Shown: positions 48,101-57,791, counted from the first letter of the stretch. The stretch: 64,000 bases of DNA from Umezawaea sp042738955 (GCF_042738955.1 NZ_JBHYHC010000015.1:1-64000), one strand, 5' to 3'. Notes: generated by a model not told the origin, from the letters alone. Made by a program: numbers and translations.

Positions 48101-50767
48101 TCAGCCGAGCAGCCGGGTCAGTTCCACGCGGGAGCGGACCTCCAGTCGGGCAAAGATGTTGCGGAGGTGGTGTTCGACCGTGCGGTGGCTGATGAACAGC
48201 TGGGCGGCGATCTCGCGGTTCGTCGCGCCCTCGGCCACCAGGCGGGCGATCTGGGACTGCTGCGGAGTGAGGGCGGCCGTGGGGGCGGTTTTGGTGGTGG
48301 TGATGGTGTCGCCGGAGGCGCGCAGTTCGGCGCGGACGCGGTTGACGAAGTGTTCCGAGTCGTACTGCTGGAAGATCTTCAGCGCGTCGCGGAGGTGTTC
48401 GCGCGCGACCTTCGGCCTGCGGCCTCGGCGCAGGCGGTGGCCGTAGAACAGCTCGGTCTTCGCCAGCTCCATTGGGGTGCCGCCCGCGCGGTGCAGGCGG
48501 ATCGCCTCCAGGAAGTGGGCGTCCGCCTCGGGTTCCGAGCCCGCCAGCAGCGCGCGTGAGCGGTGCGACAACGCCAGCCGCGCCGGGCAGCCCGTGCTCG
48601 CCGCCCAACCCTCGAACTGCCGCAGCACGTTGACCGCCTTCGCCTGCTGGCCGCACGCCACCGCCGCCTCCACGAAGTGCGGCGCGGTCATCACCTTGAT
48701 ACCGGGGTGCACACGACCGGTGCCGACCGCCAGCAGCCGCAACCGGTTCAGCGCGTCCACCGGCCGGTCGTCCACCAGGTCCACGCACGCCAACGCCCAC
48801 GAGCTGAACGTGCTCGGCCTGCCGAGACCACGCCGGGCCACGTCCGCGGCGGCCAGGTGCAGGCGGTGCACGGCCGTGGCCTTGTTGCCCTGCAACGCCG
48901 CCATCAGCGCCAGGATCGTCAGGTGGTCGACCACGGTGTTGGGCTGCCCCATCGCGGTCGCCTCGCGCACGCCCTCCAGCGAGCTGTCCGACGCGATCGA
49001 GTGCTGGTCCAGCAGCAACGCCGCCAACGACCGGTACACCAGCGCCCACGGCACCAGCGACGCCATGCCGCTGTCCCGCGCGGCCGCCACGGCCTGCGTG
49101 GCCAGTTCCAGCGACGGGGTGGCGTGGCCGAGCACGTACGCCGCCTGGCTGCCCCAGATCTTCGACCGCGGGTCCGACAGGTTCGTCGCCAGCCGCACCG
49201 CCCGTTCCAGCGCGGGCTTCGCGACGCGGTGGCGACCGGCGAACGTGGCCGCCATGCCCTCCAGGTGGTCGAACATCAGCTGCGTCACCGGCGGCTCGTC
49301 CGGGCGGCGCAGGCGCGCGGCGCGGGCGGCGGTCAGGGCGTGGTCGGCCTGGTCGCCCGCGATGCTGCCCGCCTCGGCGGCGAACACCAGCGCGGTGATG
49401 GCCAACGTGCGGTGGGAGTCCAGCAGGTCGTCCGACGCCTTGCGCAGGTTGCGCACCGCCGACCCCGGCACGCCGTCGCCGAGTTCGATGCCGCCGCGCA
49501 CGAAGTCGGTCAGGCCCCGTAACTCCCGCCCGCGCGTGTAGGCGCGCGCCTCGCGCAGGCTCGCGCGCGACTGCCGTGGTCGGCCGACCGACCAGTGGTC
49601 GGCCGCGGCGGCGATCAGGTGGGCGGCCTTGGCGTCCGGCGACCGGGTCAGCGCGGCGGCCCGTTGGTGCGCCTGGGAAGAAGCCGCGTAGTCGCCCGCG
49701 CGCCGGGCGCTCTCGGCCGCGGCGGCGAGGTCGGCGGCCAAGCCGTTGGCCGCCTCGCGGTTCATCGCGGCCCGGTGCCACAGCCACCGCGACCGGTGGT
49801 GGTCCGGGTCGAGGACGTCGGCCAGCAGCGCGTGCGCCCGGCGGTGCTCGCGGATCGGCACCTCCGTGCGCAGCACGGACCGCGTCAGACCCGACGACAC
49901 GACGACGTGCTCACCGCGCACCGCGAGCAGACCGCTGTCACGGGCCTCCTCCAACGCGTCCAGCTCCAGTTCCGCGCGCACGACGGTGTCGAGTTCGAGG
50001 TCCTCGTCCGCCACCGCGAGCAGCACGAGCCGTCGCGCATCCGGTGACAGGGCGTGGAACCTGGCCCGCAACCGGGACCGCAGCACGCTGTCCGGCGCGA
50101 GCCGTCCCGTGGCCGCGAGTTCGGTGAGCGCGAGCGGGTTGCCGCCCGCGAGGTCCAGCACCTCCTCGGCGAAGTCCTCCGACACGCCGAGGGGGTTGTG
50201 GTCGGCGAGGACGGCCAGCGCGGCGGGATCGTCCAACGGGCGCAGCGGCAGCACGGGCAGCCCGACGAGGGGGTTGTCGCCGCGGTGCGGCTCCAGCGCG
50301 AACAGCACGGCGACGCGGTGATCGGTGACCCGGCGGGCGAGGAACGCCAGTGCCTCCAACGAAGTCCGGTCCAGCAGCCCGGCGTCGTCGACGAGCACCA
50401 GCACCGGGCGTTGAGCGGCCACCTCGCACACCAGCCGGTGCACCTCGGTGTTCAGCGCGAACGCGCGCCGGTGAGCACCGGGAGCCAACCCGACCGCCAC
50501 CCGCAACGCCTCGGGAACGCGGTCCGCCACCGGGTGCAGCAGCCGGTGCAGGCCCGCGCCGTCGAGCGCCGACTCGGCGGGCACACCGTGCGCCGTCAAC
50601 ACCCGGAAGTCCGCCGTGTGCGCCAGACGGAGCAACGCGGACTTGCCCGCCCCGAGCCCACCCGTGACGACCAGCGCCGCCCCCCGACCGGCCCGCGTGG
50701 CGTCGAGCAACTCCCGGACAGCGCCGCGCTCCTGGTGCCGACCGCGCAAAACGACCTCGGGAGCCAT
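48101..50767 (-). CDS. LAL-type LuxR transcriptional regulator with ATPase domain
   Basis: 888 residues from ATG 50767. N-terminal AAA-type ATPase (GRHQERGAVRELLD, Walker A GGLGAGKSALL, Walker B VLVLVDDAGLLD), a long helical TPR-like middle (about 320-800), and a C-terminal LuxR HTH (LTPQQSQIARLVAEGATNREIA, recognition helix HRTVEHHLRNIF). Such large LuxR regulators commonly activate catabolic or secondary-metabolite genes in actinomycetes. It is divergent from the liv operon, with about 165 bases between starts, and could regulate it or the deazapurine region; neither is proven. Confidence 0.92.
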   Translation of the reverse strand: MAPEVVLRGRHQERGAVRELLDATRAGRGAALVVTGGLGAGKSALLRLAHTADFRVLTAHGVPAESALDGAGLHRLLHPVADRVPEALRVAVGLAPGAHRRAFALNTEVHRLVCEVAAQRPVLVLVDDAGLLDRTSLEALAFLARRVTDHRVAVLFALEPHRGDNPLVGLPVLPLRPLDDPAALAVLADHNPLGVSEDFAEEVLDLAGGNPLALTELAATGRLAPDSVLRSRLRARFHALSPDARRLVLLAVADEDLELDTVVRAELELDALEEARDSGLLAVRGEHVVVSSGLTRSVLRTEVPIREHRRAHALLADVLDPDHHRSRWLWHRAAMNREAANGLAADLAAAAESARRAGDYAASSQAHQRAAALTRSPDAKAAHLIAAAADHWSVGRPRQSRASLREARAYTRGRELRGLTDFVRGGIELGDGVPGSAVRNLRKASDDLLDSHRTLAITALVFAAEAGSIAGDQADHALTAARAARLRRPDEPPVTQLMFDHLEGMAATFAGRHRVAKPALERAVRLATNLSDPRSKIWGSQAAYVLGHATPSLELATQAVAAARDSGMASLVPWALVYRSLAALLLDQHSIASDSSLEGVREATAMGQPNTVVDHLTILALMAALQGNKATAVHRLHLAAADVARRGLGRPSTFSSWALACVDLVDDRPVDALNRLRLLAVGTGRVHPGIKVMTAPHFVEAAVACGQQAKAVNVLRQFEGWAASTGCPARLALSHRSRALLAGSEPEADAHFLEAIRLHRAGGTPMELAKTELFYGHRLRRGRRPKVAREHLRDALKIFQQYDSEHFVNRVRAELRASGDTITTTKTAPTAALTPQQSQIARLVAEGATNREIAAQLFISHRTVEHHLRNIFARLEVRSRVELTRLLG

Positions 50768-50932
50768 ACCGGACAGTGTTGCGCGCGGGTGACGAAATGG
50801 GGAAGGGCTTGGACCGGAATTTACCTATCAACGTTAGTTTTGAGACCCCACGACTGGTGATTCCACCGATGCCGCGCCTCGATGATCAGCCCAGACTGCT
50901 GCGAACCACCGCCGGTACGTGGAAGCAGGCCC

Positions 50933-51727
50933 ATGACGATCACTTCCCACGAGAAGTTGCTGGACGTAGGCGGTGTCACGGTCCGGTTCGGCGGGCTGGT
51001 GGCGCTGCGTGAAGTGTCCCTCGCCATTCGACCCAACACCGTCGTCGGGGTCATCGGGCCGAACGGGGCGGGCAAGACGACGTTGTTCAACGTCGTGTGC
51101 GGGTTCATCCGGCCCAACACCGGGGAGTTGCGGTGGAAGGGGCGGTTGTTGCGCAGGCACCGGCCCGACCAGCTGGCCGGGCTCGGGATCGCGCGGACGT
51201 TGCAGGGGCTCGGGTTGTTCGGTGGGTTGACCGTGCTCGAGAACGTGATGACCGGTGCGGGGAGGCTCGCGCGGACCGGGGCGTTGGCGTCGTTGCTGGG
51301 GACCGGGAAGTCGGCGCGCGACGAGCGGGAGTTGCGGGAGCGGTCGATGGCGGTGTTGACGGAGCTGGACGTCGCCCACGTGGCGCACCTGCATCCCGGC
51401 GCGCTGCCCTACGGCGTGCGCAAGCGCGTGGCGTTGGCTCGTGCGCTGGTGTCGGAGCCGGAGTTGTTGCTGCTCGACGAACCGGCCAGCGGGCTGTCCT
51501 CCGGGGAGATGGACGAGCTGGCCGAGCGGATCCGGGGGTTGACCGAGTCGACCGCGGTCGTGCTGGTGGAGCACCACATGGACCTGGTGATGCGGGTGTG
51601 CGACGAGGTCGTGGTGCTCGACTTCGGTGAGGTCATCGCGTCCGGCACCCCCGACGAGGTGCGCGTCGACCCCGCCGTCGCCGACGCGTACCTCGGCACC
51701 ACGCCCGAGGAGCTGCCGAGTGCTTGA
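50933..51727 (+). CDS. livG: Branched-chain amino-acid ABC transporter ATPase LivG
   Basis: 264 residues from ATG 50933. Walker A GPNGAGKTTLF; family signature LPYGVRKRVALARALV replacing LSGGQ; Walker B LLLLDEPASGL; and H-loop LVEHHMD. LivG-type proteins power import of Leu/Ile/Val or related substrates with LivF. First gene of livGFHM. Its stop overlaps the livF start by eight bases. Confidence 0.93.
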   Translation: MTITSHEKLLDVGGVTVRFGGLVALREVSLAIRPNTVVGVIGPNGAGKTTLFNVVCGFIRPNTGELRWKGRLLRRHRPDQLAGLGIARTLQGLGLFGGLTVLENVMTGAGRLARTGALASLLGTGKSARDERELRERSMAVLTELDVAHVAHLHPGALPYGVRKRVALARALVSEPELLLLDEPASGLSSGEMDELAERIRGLTESTAVVLVEHHMDLVMRVCDEVVVLDFGEVIASGTPDEVRVDPAVADAYLGTTPEELPSA

Positions 51728-52427
51728 GATCGCGGGGCTGACGGCGCACTACGGGTTGGTGCGCGCGCTGTCGGACGTGACGCTGAAGGTCGAGGAGGGC
51801 AGCATCACCGCCATCCTCGGCGCGAACGGGGCGGGCAAGACGACGCTGCTGCGGGTGGTCAGCGGGCTGGTGCGGCCGAGTTCGGGGCGGATCACGGCGT
51901 TCGGCGAGGACGTGACGGCGTTGTCGACGGACCGGATCGCGCGGTTCGGGATCGCGCACGTGCCCGAGGGCGGCGGGGTGATCCCGGAGCTGACCGTGGA
52001 GGAGAACCTGCGGCTGGGCGCGTTGTGGCGCAAGGACAAGGCGGACCGGGGCGCGGCGCTGGCCGAGGTGCTGGAGCTGTTCCCGCCGCTGGTCCCCCGG
52101 CGGGCGAAGGCTGCGGGCACGTTGTCCGGCGGCGAGCGGCAGATGCTGGCGATCGGCCGCGGGCTGATGGGCCGACCGCGGATGCTGCTGCTGGACGAGC
52201 CGTCGCTCGGGTTGGCACCGCTGGTCGCCGCGAAGATCATGGCGGTGCTGCGGGACCTGCGGGCCGCCACCGGGTTGACCGTGCTGCTGGTCGAGCAGAA
52301 CGCGCGCAGCGCGCTGTCCATCTCCGACCACGGTTTCGTGCTGGGCCTCGGTGCGGTGGTGGCGTCGGACGACGCCGACACGCTGCTGGCCGACGACCAG
52401 CTCCGCCACGCCTACCTCGGTTTCTGA
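51720..52427 (+). CDS. livF: Branched-chain amino-acid ABC transporter ATPase LivF
   Basis: 235 residues from GTG 51720, with the start inside the end of livG. Walker A GANGAGKTTLL, a LivF-specific IAHVPEGGGVIPELTVEENL, signature LSGGERQMLAIGRGL, Walker B MLLLDEPSLGLAP, and VLLVEQNARSAL. Forms a heterodimer with LivG on the membrane components. 16 bases separate it from livH. Confidence 0.93.
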   Translation: MLEIAGLTAHYGLVRALSDVTLKVEEGSITAILGANGAGKTTLLRVVSGLVRPSSGRITAFGEDVTALSTDRIARFGIAHVPEGGGVIPELTVEENLRLGALWRKDKADRGAALAEVLELFPPLVPRRAKAAGTLSGGERQMLAIGRGLMGRPRMLLLDEPSLGLAPLVAAKIMAVLRDLRAATGLTVLLVEQNARSALSISDHGFVLGLGAVVASDDADTLLADDQLRHAYLGF

Positions 52428-52443
52428 TCGGAAGGGGTCCGGG

Positions 52444-53295
52444 ATGACCACGTTCGTGAACCTGACCCTGGGCGGCCTGTCCAGCGGGGCGGTCTACGCC
52501 GCGCTGGGGCTGTCACTGGTGATCATCTACCGCGCCACCCGCGTGGTGAACTTCGCGCAGCCCGCGCTGGCGCTGATCTCCAGCTACGTGGCGTACTCCG
52601 TCACGAAGGGCACGGGAAGCTACTGGCTCGGCTTCGCGGCGGCGATCGTCGTCGGCACGCTGCTGGGGGTCGTGGTGGAGCGGCTGCTGATCCGGCCGCT
52701 GCGCGACGCGGGCGAGTTGAGCGCGATCATCGCCACGTTGGGCCTGCTGCTGGTGTTGCAGGCCGTGGCCGGGATGATCTGGTCGAACGAGCCGCACGCG
52801 TTCTCCTACGCGTTCGACTTCCGCGGCCGGTTCGCCGCGGCGGACCTGTTCGCGGTGCTGGCCGTCGTGGTGACGGCCGCCGGAGTGCTGCTGCTGTTCA
52901 AGTTCACGCCGCTGGGCCTGCGGATGCGGGCGGCGGCGTTCAACCCCGAGGTGGCGCGGCTGGTGGGCGTGCGGGTCGGGGTGATGCTGACGATCGGCTG
53001 GGGTCTGGCGGCGGGCGTGGGCTCGCTGGCCGGGATGCTGGCCATTCCCCCGTTCATCTCGCCGACCGCGCTCGACGAGGTGTTCGTGTTCGCGCTCACG
53101 GCGGCGGTGCTGGGCGGGTTGGACAACCCGCTCGGCACGATCGTCGGCGGGTTGGGGTTGGGGATCGGGCTGTCGTACGTGTCCGGGCTGTTCGGGCCGG
53201 AACTGGTGCCGCTGGCGGCGTTGGCGATCCTGGTCGCCGTGCTGGCGGTCCGTCCGGCGGGTCTGTTCGGTCGAGCAACCGCGAGGCGAGTGTGA
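52444..53295 (+). CDS. livH: Branched-chain amino-acid ABC permease LivH
   Basis: 283 residues from ATG 52444 with GGAAGGGG upstream. About eight hydrophobic helices; start GGLSSGAVYAALGLSLVIIYRATRVVNFAQ is diagnostic of LivH, and the cytoplasmic EAA-like loop FNPEVARLVGVRV is present. Its stop overlaps the livM start by four bases. Confidence 0.92.
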   Translation: MTTFVNLTLGGLSSGAVYAALGLSLVIIYRATRVVNFAQPALALISSYVAYSVTKGTGSYWLGFAAAIVVGTLLGVVVERLLIRPLRDAGELSAIIATLGLLLVLQAVAGMIWSNEPHAFSYAFDFRGRFAAADLFAVLAVVVTAAGVLLLFKFTPLGLRMRAAAFNPEVARLVGVRVGVMLTIGWGLAAGVGSLAGMLAIPPFISPTALDEVFVFALTAAVLGGLDNPLGTIVGGLGLGIGLSYVSGLFGPELVPLAALAILVAVLAVRPAGLFGRATARRV

Positions 53296-54320
53296 AGAAC
53301 CTTCCCCCGATCGTCGTGCACCTGCTGGCAGCCTTGGGTTGTCTGGTGCTGCTGGTCCTGCTGACGGTGGCGACCGACCCGTTCACGAACCTGCGGATCG
53401 CGACCGTGGGCTACTACCTGGTCGCGGTGGCCGGGTTGGCGCTGCTGACCGGGTTCAACGGGCAGGTGTCGTTGGGGCACGGCGCTTTCATGTTCATCGG
53501 CGCGTACACCGTGGCGCTGCTGGTGAAGCGGGTGCCGTCGTTCCCGATCTGGGCGGACCTGCTGCTGGCGACCGTCGCGGGCGGGATCGCCGGGCTGCTG
53601 GCGGGCGCGGCGGCCGCGCGGTTGCGCGGGCCGTACCTGGCCGGTGCGACGCTGGCGCTGGCCGTGGGGCTTCCCGCTGTGGCACAACGGTTCCCCGACC
53701 TGTTCGCGGGCAGCAACGGGTTGAGCTTCACGGTGAACAGCCAGCCCGCGGCGTTGGCGGGCGTGCCGCCGACCCGGTGGCAGGCGTGGATCGTGTGGCT
53801 GGCGGTGCTGCTGGCGCTGGTGTTCCTGGCGAACCTGGCGCGCGGCAAGCTCGGCCGGACGCTGCGGGCGGTGCGCGACGACGAGGTCGCGGCGTCGTTG
53901 GCGGGTGTCCACGTGGGACGGACGAAGATCCTGGCGTTCCTGGTGAGTTCGGCGTGCGGCGGGCTGGCGGGCGGTTTGCAGGCGTTCCTGCTGGGCACGG
54001 CCGCGCCGGGGTCGTTCACGGTGGCGCTGTCGCTGTCGCTGCTGGCGGCGCTCGTGCTGGGCGGCCTGGGCAGCCTGTGGGGGGCGCTGTGGGGGGCGCT
54101 GGCGCTCGTCTACTTCCAGGTGTGGACCGACGACCTCGCCGACCTGCTGGACCTGCGCACCGACATCTCCGACAACCTCCCGCTCGCCCTGTACGGCGTG
54201 GTGCTCATCGTGATCGTCCTCGCCTTCCCGGCGGGGATCCAAGGCGGCCTGCGCAAGGTGTGGGTCCGGGTACGACGCCCGAACCCGTCTCAGTCTCCGT
54301 CTCAACGAGGAGAAACTTGA
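53292..54320 (+). CDS. livM: Branched-chain amino-acid ABC permease LivM
   Basis: 342 residues from GTG 53292. Hydrophobic permease with GFNGQVSLGHGAFMFIGAYT, the LivM hallmark, and a loop RAVRDDEVAASLAGV. The final residues (about RPNPSQSPSQRGET) extend past the usual LivM end and run into the right end of the inserted TnpB element, so the tail may have been changed by the insertion. Confidence 0.92.
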   Translation: MKNLPPIVVHLLAALGCLVLLVLLTVATDPFTNLRIATVGYYLVAVAGLALLTGFNGQVSLGHGAFMFIGAYTVALLVKRVPSFPIWADLLLATVAGGIAGLLAGAAAARLRGPYLAGATLALAVGLPAVAQRFPDLFAGSNGLSFTVNSQPAALAGVPPTRWQAWIVWLAVLLALVFLANLARGKLGRTLRAVRDDEVAASLAGVHVGRTKILAFLVSSACGGLAGGLQAFLLGTAAPGSFTVALSLSLLAALVLGGLGSLWGALWGALALVYFQVWTDDLADLLDLRTDISDNLPLALYGVVLIVIVLAFPAGIQGGLRKVWVRVRRPNPSQSPSQRGET

Positions 54321-55478
54321 CGTTTCCCCCGGCCCGAAGGCCGGGGTTCCTGTCCGCCTCGCAGCGGACGGTTCCTGCTTCCGCTCCCCGAAGGGAGGTC
54401 GCGACAGTTGCCCCACCAACTAACGCCGGTGTGGTCTGACACCGTCTCCACAGGCTGCGACCGCCCGCCCGGCGGCCAGAATGACACGGGACGCGTTGAC
54501 GTCCCGATCGTGCACGGCAGCGCAACCGGGACAGGTCCAGTCCCGCACACCGAGCGGCAGGGTGTCGAGCAGATGCCCGCACTTGCCGCAGGTCGTGCTG
54601 GACGGGTACCACCGGTCCAGCACGATCACCGTGCGCCCGTACCACGCGGCCTTGTACTCGATCATCGACCGCAACTCCGACCACGCCACATCCGAGACCG
54701 CTCGGGCCAACGACCGGTTCTTCACCATATTGGTCACTGCCAAGTCCTCGATCACGATCGTTTGGTTCTCACGAACGAGTCGAGTGGACAACTTGTGCAG
54801 GTGGTCGCGGCGCCGGTCCGCCACCCGCGCGTAGACGCGCGCTACCCGGACACGGGCCTTCGCTCGGTTTTCAGACCCTTTCTGCTTGCGCGACAGCGCC
54901 TTCTGCGCCCTTGCCAAGCGCAGGCGGTCAGCTCGCTCGTGACGTGGGTTGGCGATCTTCTCCCCGGTCGACAAGGTGACCAGCGCCGTCAGTCCGGCGT
55001 CGACACCGACTTCCGCGGTCACCGCGGGCAGGTGTTCGACGCTGGTCTCGACCAGGATCGAGCAGAACCAGCGGCCTGCGGCGTCCCGCGACACCGTCAC
55101 GGTCGAGGGCTCGGCTCCCTCCGGCAGCGGCCGGGACCACACGATCGCCAGCGGCTGGTCCAGCTTCGCCAACCACAAGTGCCCGTCCCGCCAGCGGAAC
55201 GCCGAACGGGTGAACTCCGCGCTCCCACGGCCGCGCTTGCGGGACTTGAACCTCGGGTGCCGGGCTCGCTTGCTCCGGAACGCCGTGAACGCCAGTTGCA
55301 GGTGTCGCAAAGTCTGTTGCAGCGGCACCGACGACACGTCGACCAGGAACGCCAAGTCGTCCTGTCTTTTCCACTTGGTCAACATCGCCGACGTTTCGGG
55401 GTAGCCGACATGTCGCCGCTCGGGTGGTCGGGCGATGCGGGACCGGTTCATCCCCGGCAGCGACGCCGGGGTCTCCAC
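54312..55478 (-). mobile_element. IS200/IS605-family (IS1341-like) element remnant in the liv operon
   Basis: Contains the tnpB gene and a typical right end: CCCCGGCC (54327-54334) pairs with GGCCGGGG (54339-54346) around CGAA, followed by the pyrimidine-rich and hairpin-forming stretch to 54420 that in this family specifies the omega RNA guide scaffold on the minus strand. No tnpA is present. The left end is missing, because tnpB is 5'-truncated. The element lies between livM and the substrate-binding gene and points against the operon. Confidence 0.7.
54420..55478 (-). CDS. tnpB: TnpB (IS605 OrfB) RNA-guided nuclease, N-terminally truncated
   Basis: 352 residues in the open frame from ATG 55478, of which the first ~20 are not TnpB-like. 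Homology starts at VGYPETSAMLTKW, a segment normally around residue 55-60, so the first wedge/REC part is lost. The remaining RuvC domain is intact: GVDAGL (first Asp), VIEDLAV (Glu) and DRDVNAS (last Asp). The zinc finger C-x2-C ... C-x2-C (CGKCGH, CPGCA) is present. TnpB uses an omega RNA to cut DNA near the element's insertion motif. Loss of the N-terminus probably inactivates it. Confidence 0.8.
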   Translation of the reverse strand: METPASLPGMNRSRIARPPERRHVGYPETSAMLTKWKRQDDLAFLVDVSSVPLQQTLRHLQLAFTAFRSKRARHPRFKSRKRGRGSAEFTRSAFRWRDGHLWLAKLDQPLAIVWSRPLPEGAEPSTVTVSRDAAGRWFCSILVETSVEHLPAVTAEVGVDAGLTALVTLSTGEKIANPRHERADRLRLARAQKALSRKQKGSENRAKARVRVARVYARVADRRRDHLHKLSTRLVRENQTIVIEDLAVTNMVKNRSLARAVSDVAWSELRSMIEYKAAWYGRTVIVLDRWYPSSTTCGKCGHLLDTLPLGVRDWTCPGCAAVHDRDVNASRVILAAGRAVAACGDGVRPHRR

Positions 55479-55492
55479 CGATGGGAGTCTCT

Positions 55493-56809
55493 ATGAGAAG
55501 CAGTCGTTCCGTCCTGGCGGTCGCGCTGGCCTCCGCACTGGTGCTCGCGGCGTGTGGTGGTGCGGGTGAGACGCCCGCGAACAGCGGGGCCCAGAAGGGT
55601 GAGCCCGCGCCGGGGGTCACCGACACCGAGGTGGTCATCGGCACGCACCAGCCGTTGACCGGGCCCGCCGCGCCGGGCTACAGCAGGATTTCCGTTGGTG
55701 CGAAGGCGGTCTACGACTACGTCAACGACAGCGGTGGGATCAACGGGCGGAAGATCACCTACAAGGTCGAGGACGACGGGTACAACCCGACCAAGACGGT
55801 CGAGGTCGTCAAGAAGCTCGTGCTGCAGGACAAGGTGTTCGCGATCGTCGGTGGGCTTGGCACGCCGACGCACTCGAAGGTGCTGGACTACCTGACCGGC
55901 GAGGGCGTGCCGGACGTGCTGGTCTCGTCGGGCGCGCTGCTGTGGAACTCGCCGGAGAAGCACCCGAACACCTTCGGGTACCAGCTGGACTACACCCGTG
56001 AGGGCAAGATCCAGGGGCAGTACATCAAGGACAACTTCGCGGGCAAGAAGGTCGGGCTGCTGGTGCAGGGCGACGACGTCGGCACGGACACGCAGAAGGG
56101 GCTCGACCAGTTCATCAAGGACCAGATCGTGGAGCGCAAGACCTACGACCCGGCCAACACCGACGTGACGCCGCAGATCTCGGCGTTGCAGGCGGCGGGC
56201 GCGGAAGTCGTGGTGTGCGAGTGCATCCCGGCGTTCATGGCGTTGACGATCCTGACGACGTTGAAGATCGGCTACAAGCCGCAGCTCGTGGTGTCCAGCA
56301 TCGGCGCGGACCCGGCGACGCTGACCGGGCTGGTGGAGCAGTTCGCGAAGCAGGGCGGGGCGCAGGTGTCCGGCGGGGCGCTGCTGACGGGCATCATCGG
56401 CACGCGGTACCTGCCGAGCGTGCGCGGCGGCGACGACGCGTGGACGACGTTCTTCAAGGGGATCCACGACAAGTACATCCCGCAGGAGGCGTTCACGGAC
56501 ACGCTGGTGTACGGGATGGTGCAGGCCTACACGTTCTCGCAGGCGCTCAAGGCCGCGGGCAAGGACCTGACGCGGCAGAAGCTCCTCGACGCGATGTCGT
56601 CGGGTGAGCTGAAGGGTCCGGGGCTCACGCCGTTCGCGTACGGCAAGGACGACCACGCGGGCTACACGGGCGCGCTGGTGTTCCGGATCGAGGCGGACGG
56701 CAGCGTGAAGACGTTGCAGGAGGCCAAGACCACGGACACGCAGACCGGTGAGGTGAAGTCCTACAGCGAGAAGCGGCCCACTCCGGAGGAGGTCAAACTG
56801 GTGGGCTAG
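55493..56809 (+). CDS. livK: Branched-chain amino-acid ABC transporter substrate-binding lipoprotein
   Basis: 438 residues from ATG 55493 (GGGAG five bases upstream). A lipoprotein signal peptide ends in LVLAACGG, followed by a Gly/Ala/Pro linker and a type I periplasmic-binding fold typical of the LivK/AmiC group: IGTHQPLTGPAAPGYSRI, YVNDSGGINGRKI, VKKLVLQDKVFAIVGGLGT. It should be the fifth gene of livGFHM-K but is now separated from livM by the TnpB element. It may depend on read-through or on a promoter within the remnant. Confidence 0.92.
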   Translation: MRSSRSVLAVALASALVLAACGGAGETPANSGAQKGEPAPGVTDTEVVIGTHQPLTGPAAPGYSRISVGAKAVYDYVNDSGGINGRKITYKVEDDGYNPTKTVEVVKKLVLQDKVFAIVGGLGTPTHSKVLDYLTGEGVPDVLVSSGALLWNSPEKHPNTFGYQLDYTREGKIQGQYIKDNFAGKKVGLLVQGDDVGTDTQKGLDQFIKDQIVERKTYDPANTDVTPQISALQAAGAEVVVCECIPAFMALTILTTLKIGYKPQLVVSSIGADPATLTGLVEQFAKQGGAQVSGGALLTGIIGTRYLPSVRGGDDAWTTFFKGIHDKYIPQEAFTDTLVYGMVQAYTFSQALKAAGKDLTRQKLLDAMSSGELKGPGLTPFAYGKDDHAGYTGALVFRIEADGSVKTLQEAKTTDTQTGEVKSYSEKRPTPEEVKLVG

Positions 56810-56918
56810 TGGTTGCACCGATGCGGAGCGGCGGGCGGGGACACCAGGATGAGACGTGCCGGTAACAGTCCCGACACGGCACAGGTCCCCTCCTCCACGA
56901 TTCGGGGTGTACAACGAC

Positions 56919-57791
56919 GTGCAGCTTCGCAGCGTTTTCACGACGGTGACCCTGACGGCGGCCCTCCTGGGCGCCGCCGTCACGGCCTCCCCTGCCAGTG
57001 CCGCGGAAAACCCCTACGAGCGCGGCCCCGCACCGACCAACTCCAGCATCGAGGCGTCCCGCGGCTCGTTCGCGACCTCGTCGACCTCGGTGTCGTCGTT
57101 GTCCGTCAGCGGTTTCGGCGGCGGCACGATCTACTACCCGACCAGCACCGCGTCGGGCACGTTCGGGGCCATCGCGGTCTCCCCCGGCTACACCGGGACC
57201 CAGTCGTCGATCTCGTGGCTGGGCCCGCGCATCGCCTCGCAGGGCTTCGTGGTGTTCACCATCGACACGATCACCACGCTCGACCAGCCCGACAGCCGGG
57301 CGACGCAGTTGTTGGCGGCGTTGGACTACCTGACCCAGCGCAGCACGGTCCGCACCCGGATCGACGCCACCCGGCTCGGCGTGATGGGTCACTCGATGGG
57401 CGGTGGCGGCACCCTGCGAGCGGCCGCGCAGCGCCCGTCGCTCCAGGCGGCGATCCCGTTGACCGGGTGGCACACCGACAAGACGTGGGGCGACGTCCGC
57501 GTGCCGACGCTGGTGGTCGGCGCGGACGGCGACACCATCGCGCCGGTGGCGTCGCACTCGTCGCCGTTCTACAACACCCTGCCGTCCACTTTGGACAAGG
57601 CGTACCTCGAGCTGCGGGGCGCGACGCACTTCACGCCGAACAGCTCGAACACGACGATCGCGAAGTACAGCATCTCGTGGCTGAAGCGCTTCATCGACAA
57701 CGACACCCGCTACGAGCAGTTCCTCTGCCCGGCCCCGTCGCCGAGCCTGACGATCGCCGAGTACCGCGACACGTGCCCGCACTCCTCCTGA
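56919..57791 (+). CDS. Secreted cutinase / polyester hydrolase of the Thermobifida type
   Basis: 290 residues from GTG 56919, with Sec signal ending near ASPASA-AENPY. The mature part aligns along its length with TfCut2-type cutinases: NPYERGPAPT, SGFGGGTIYYP, SPGYTGTQSSISWLG, FTIDTITTLDQPDSRA, and NDTRYEQFLCP at the end. Catalytic Ser is in GHSMGGGGT, Asp in GADGDTIAPV and His in GATHFTPN. The subsite tyrosine in GYTG, the Met after the serine, and the Trp in LTGWHTDKT are kept, and the two C-terminal Cys (FLCP, DTCP) can form the family disulfide. Such enzymes hydrolyse cutin and aromatic polyesters. Preceded by livK, followed by a terminator. Confidence 0.92.
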   Translation: MQLRSVFTTVTLTAALLGAAVTASPASAAENPYERGPAPTNSSIEASRGSFATSSTSVSSLSVSGFGGGTIYYPTSTASGTFGAIAVSPGYTGTQSSISWLGPRIASQGFVVFTIDTITTLDQPDSRATQLLAALDYLTQRSTVRTRIDATRLGVMGHSMGGGGTLRAAAQRPSLQAAIPLTGWHTDKTWGDVRVPTLVVGADGDTIAPVASHSSPFYNTLPSTLDKAYLELRGATHFTPNSSNTTIAKYSISWLKRFIDNDTRYEQFLCPAPSPSLTIAEYRDTCPHSS

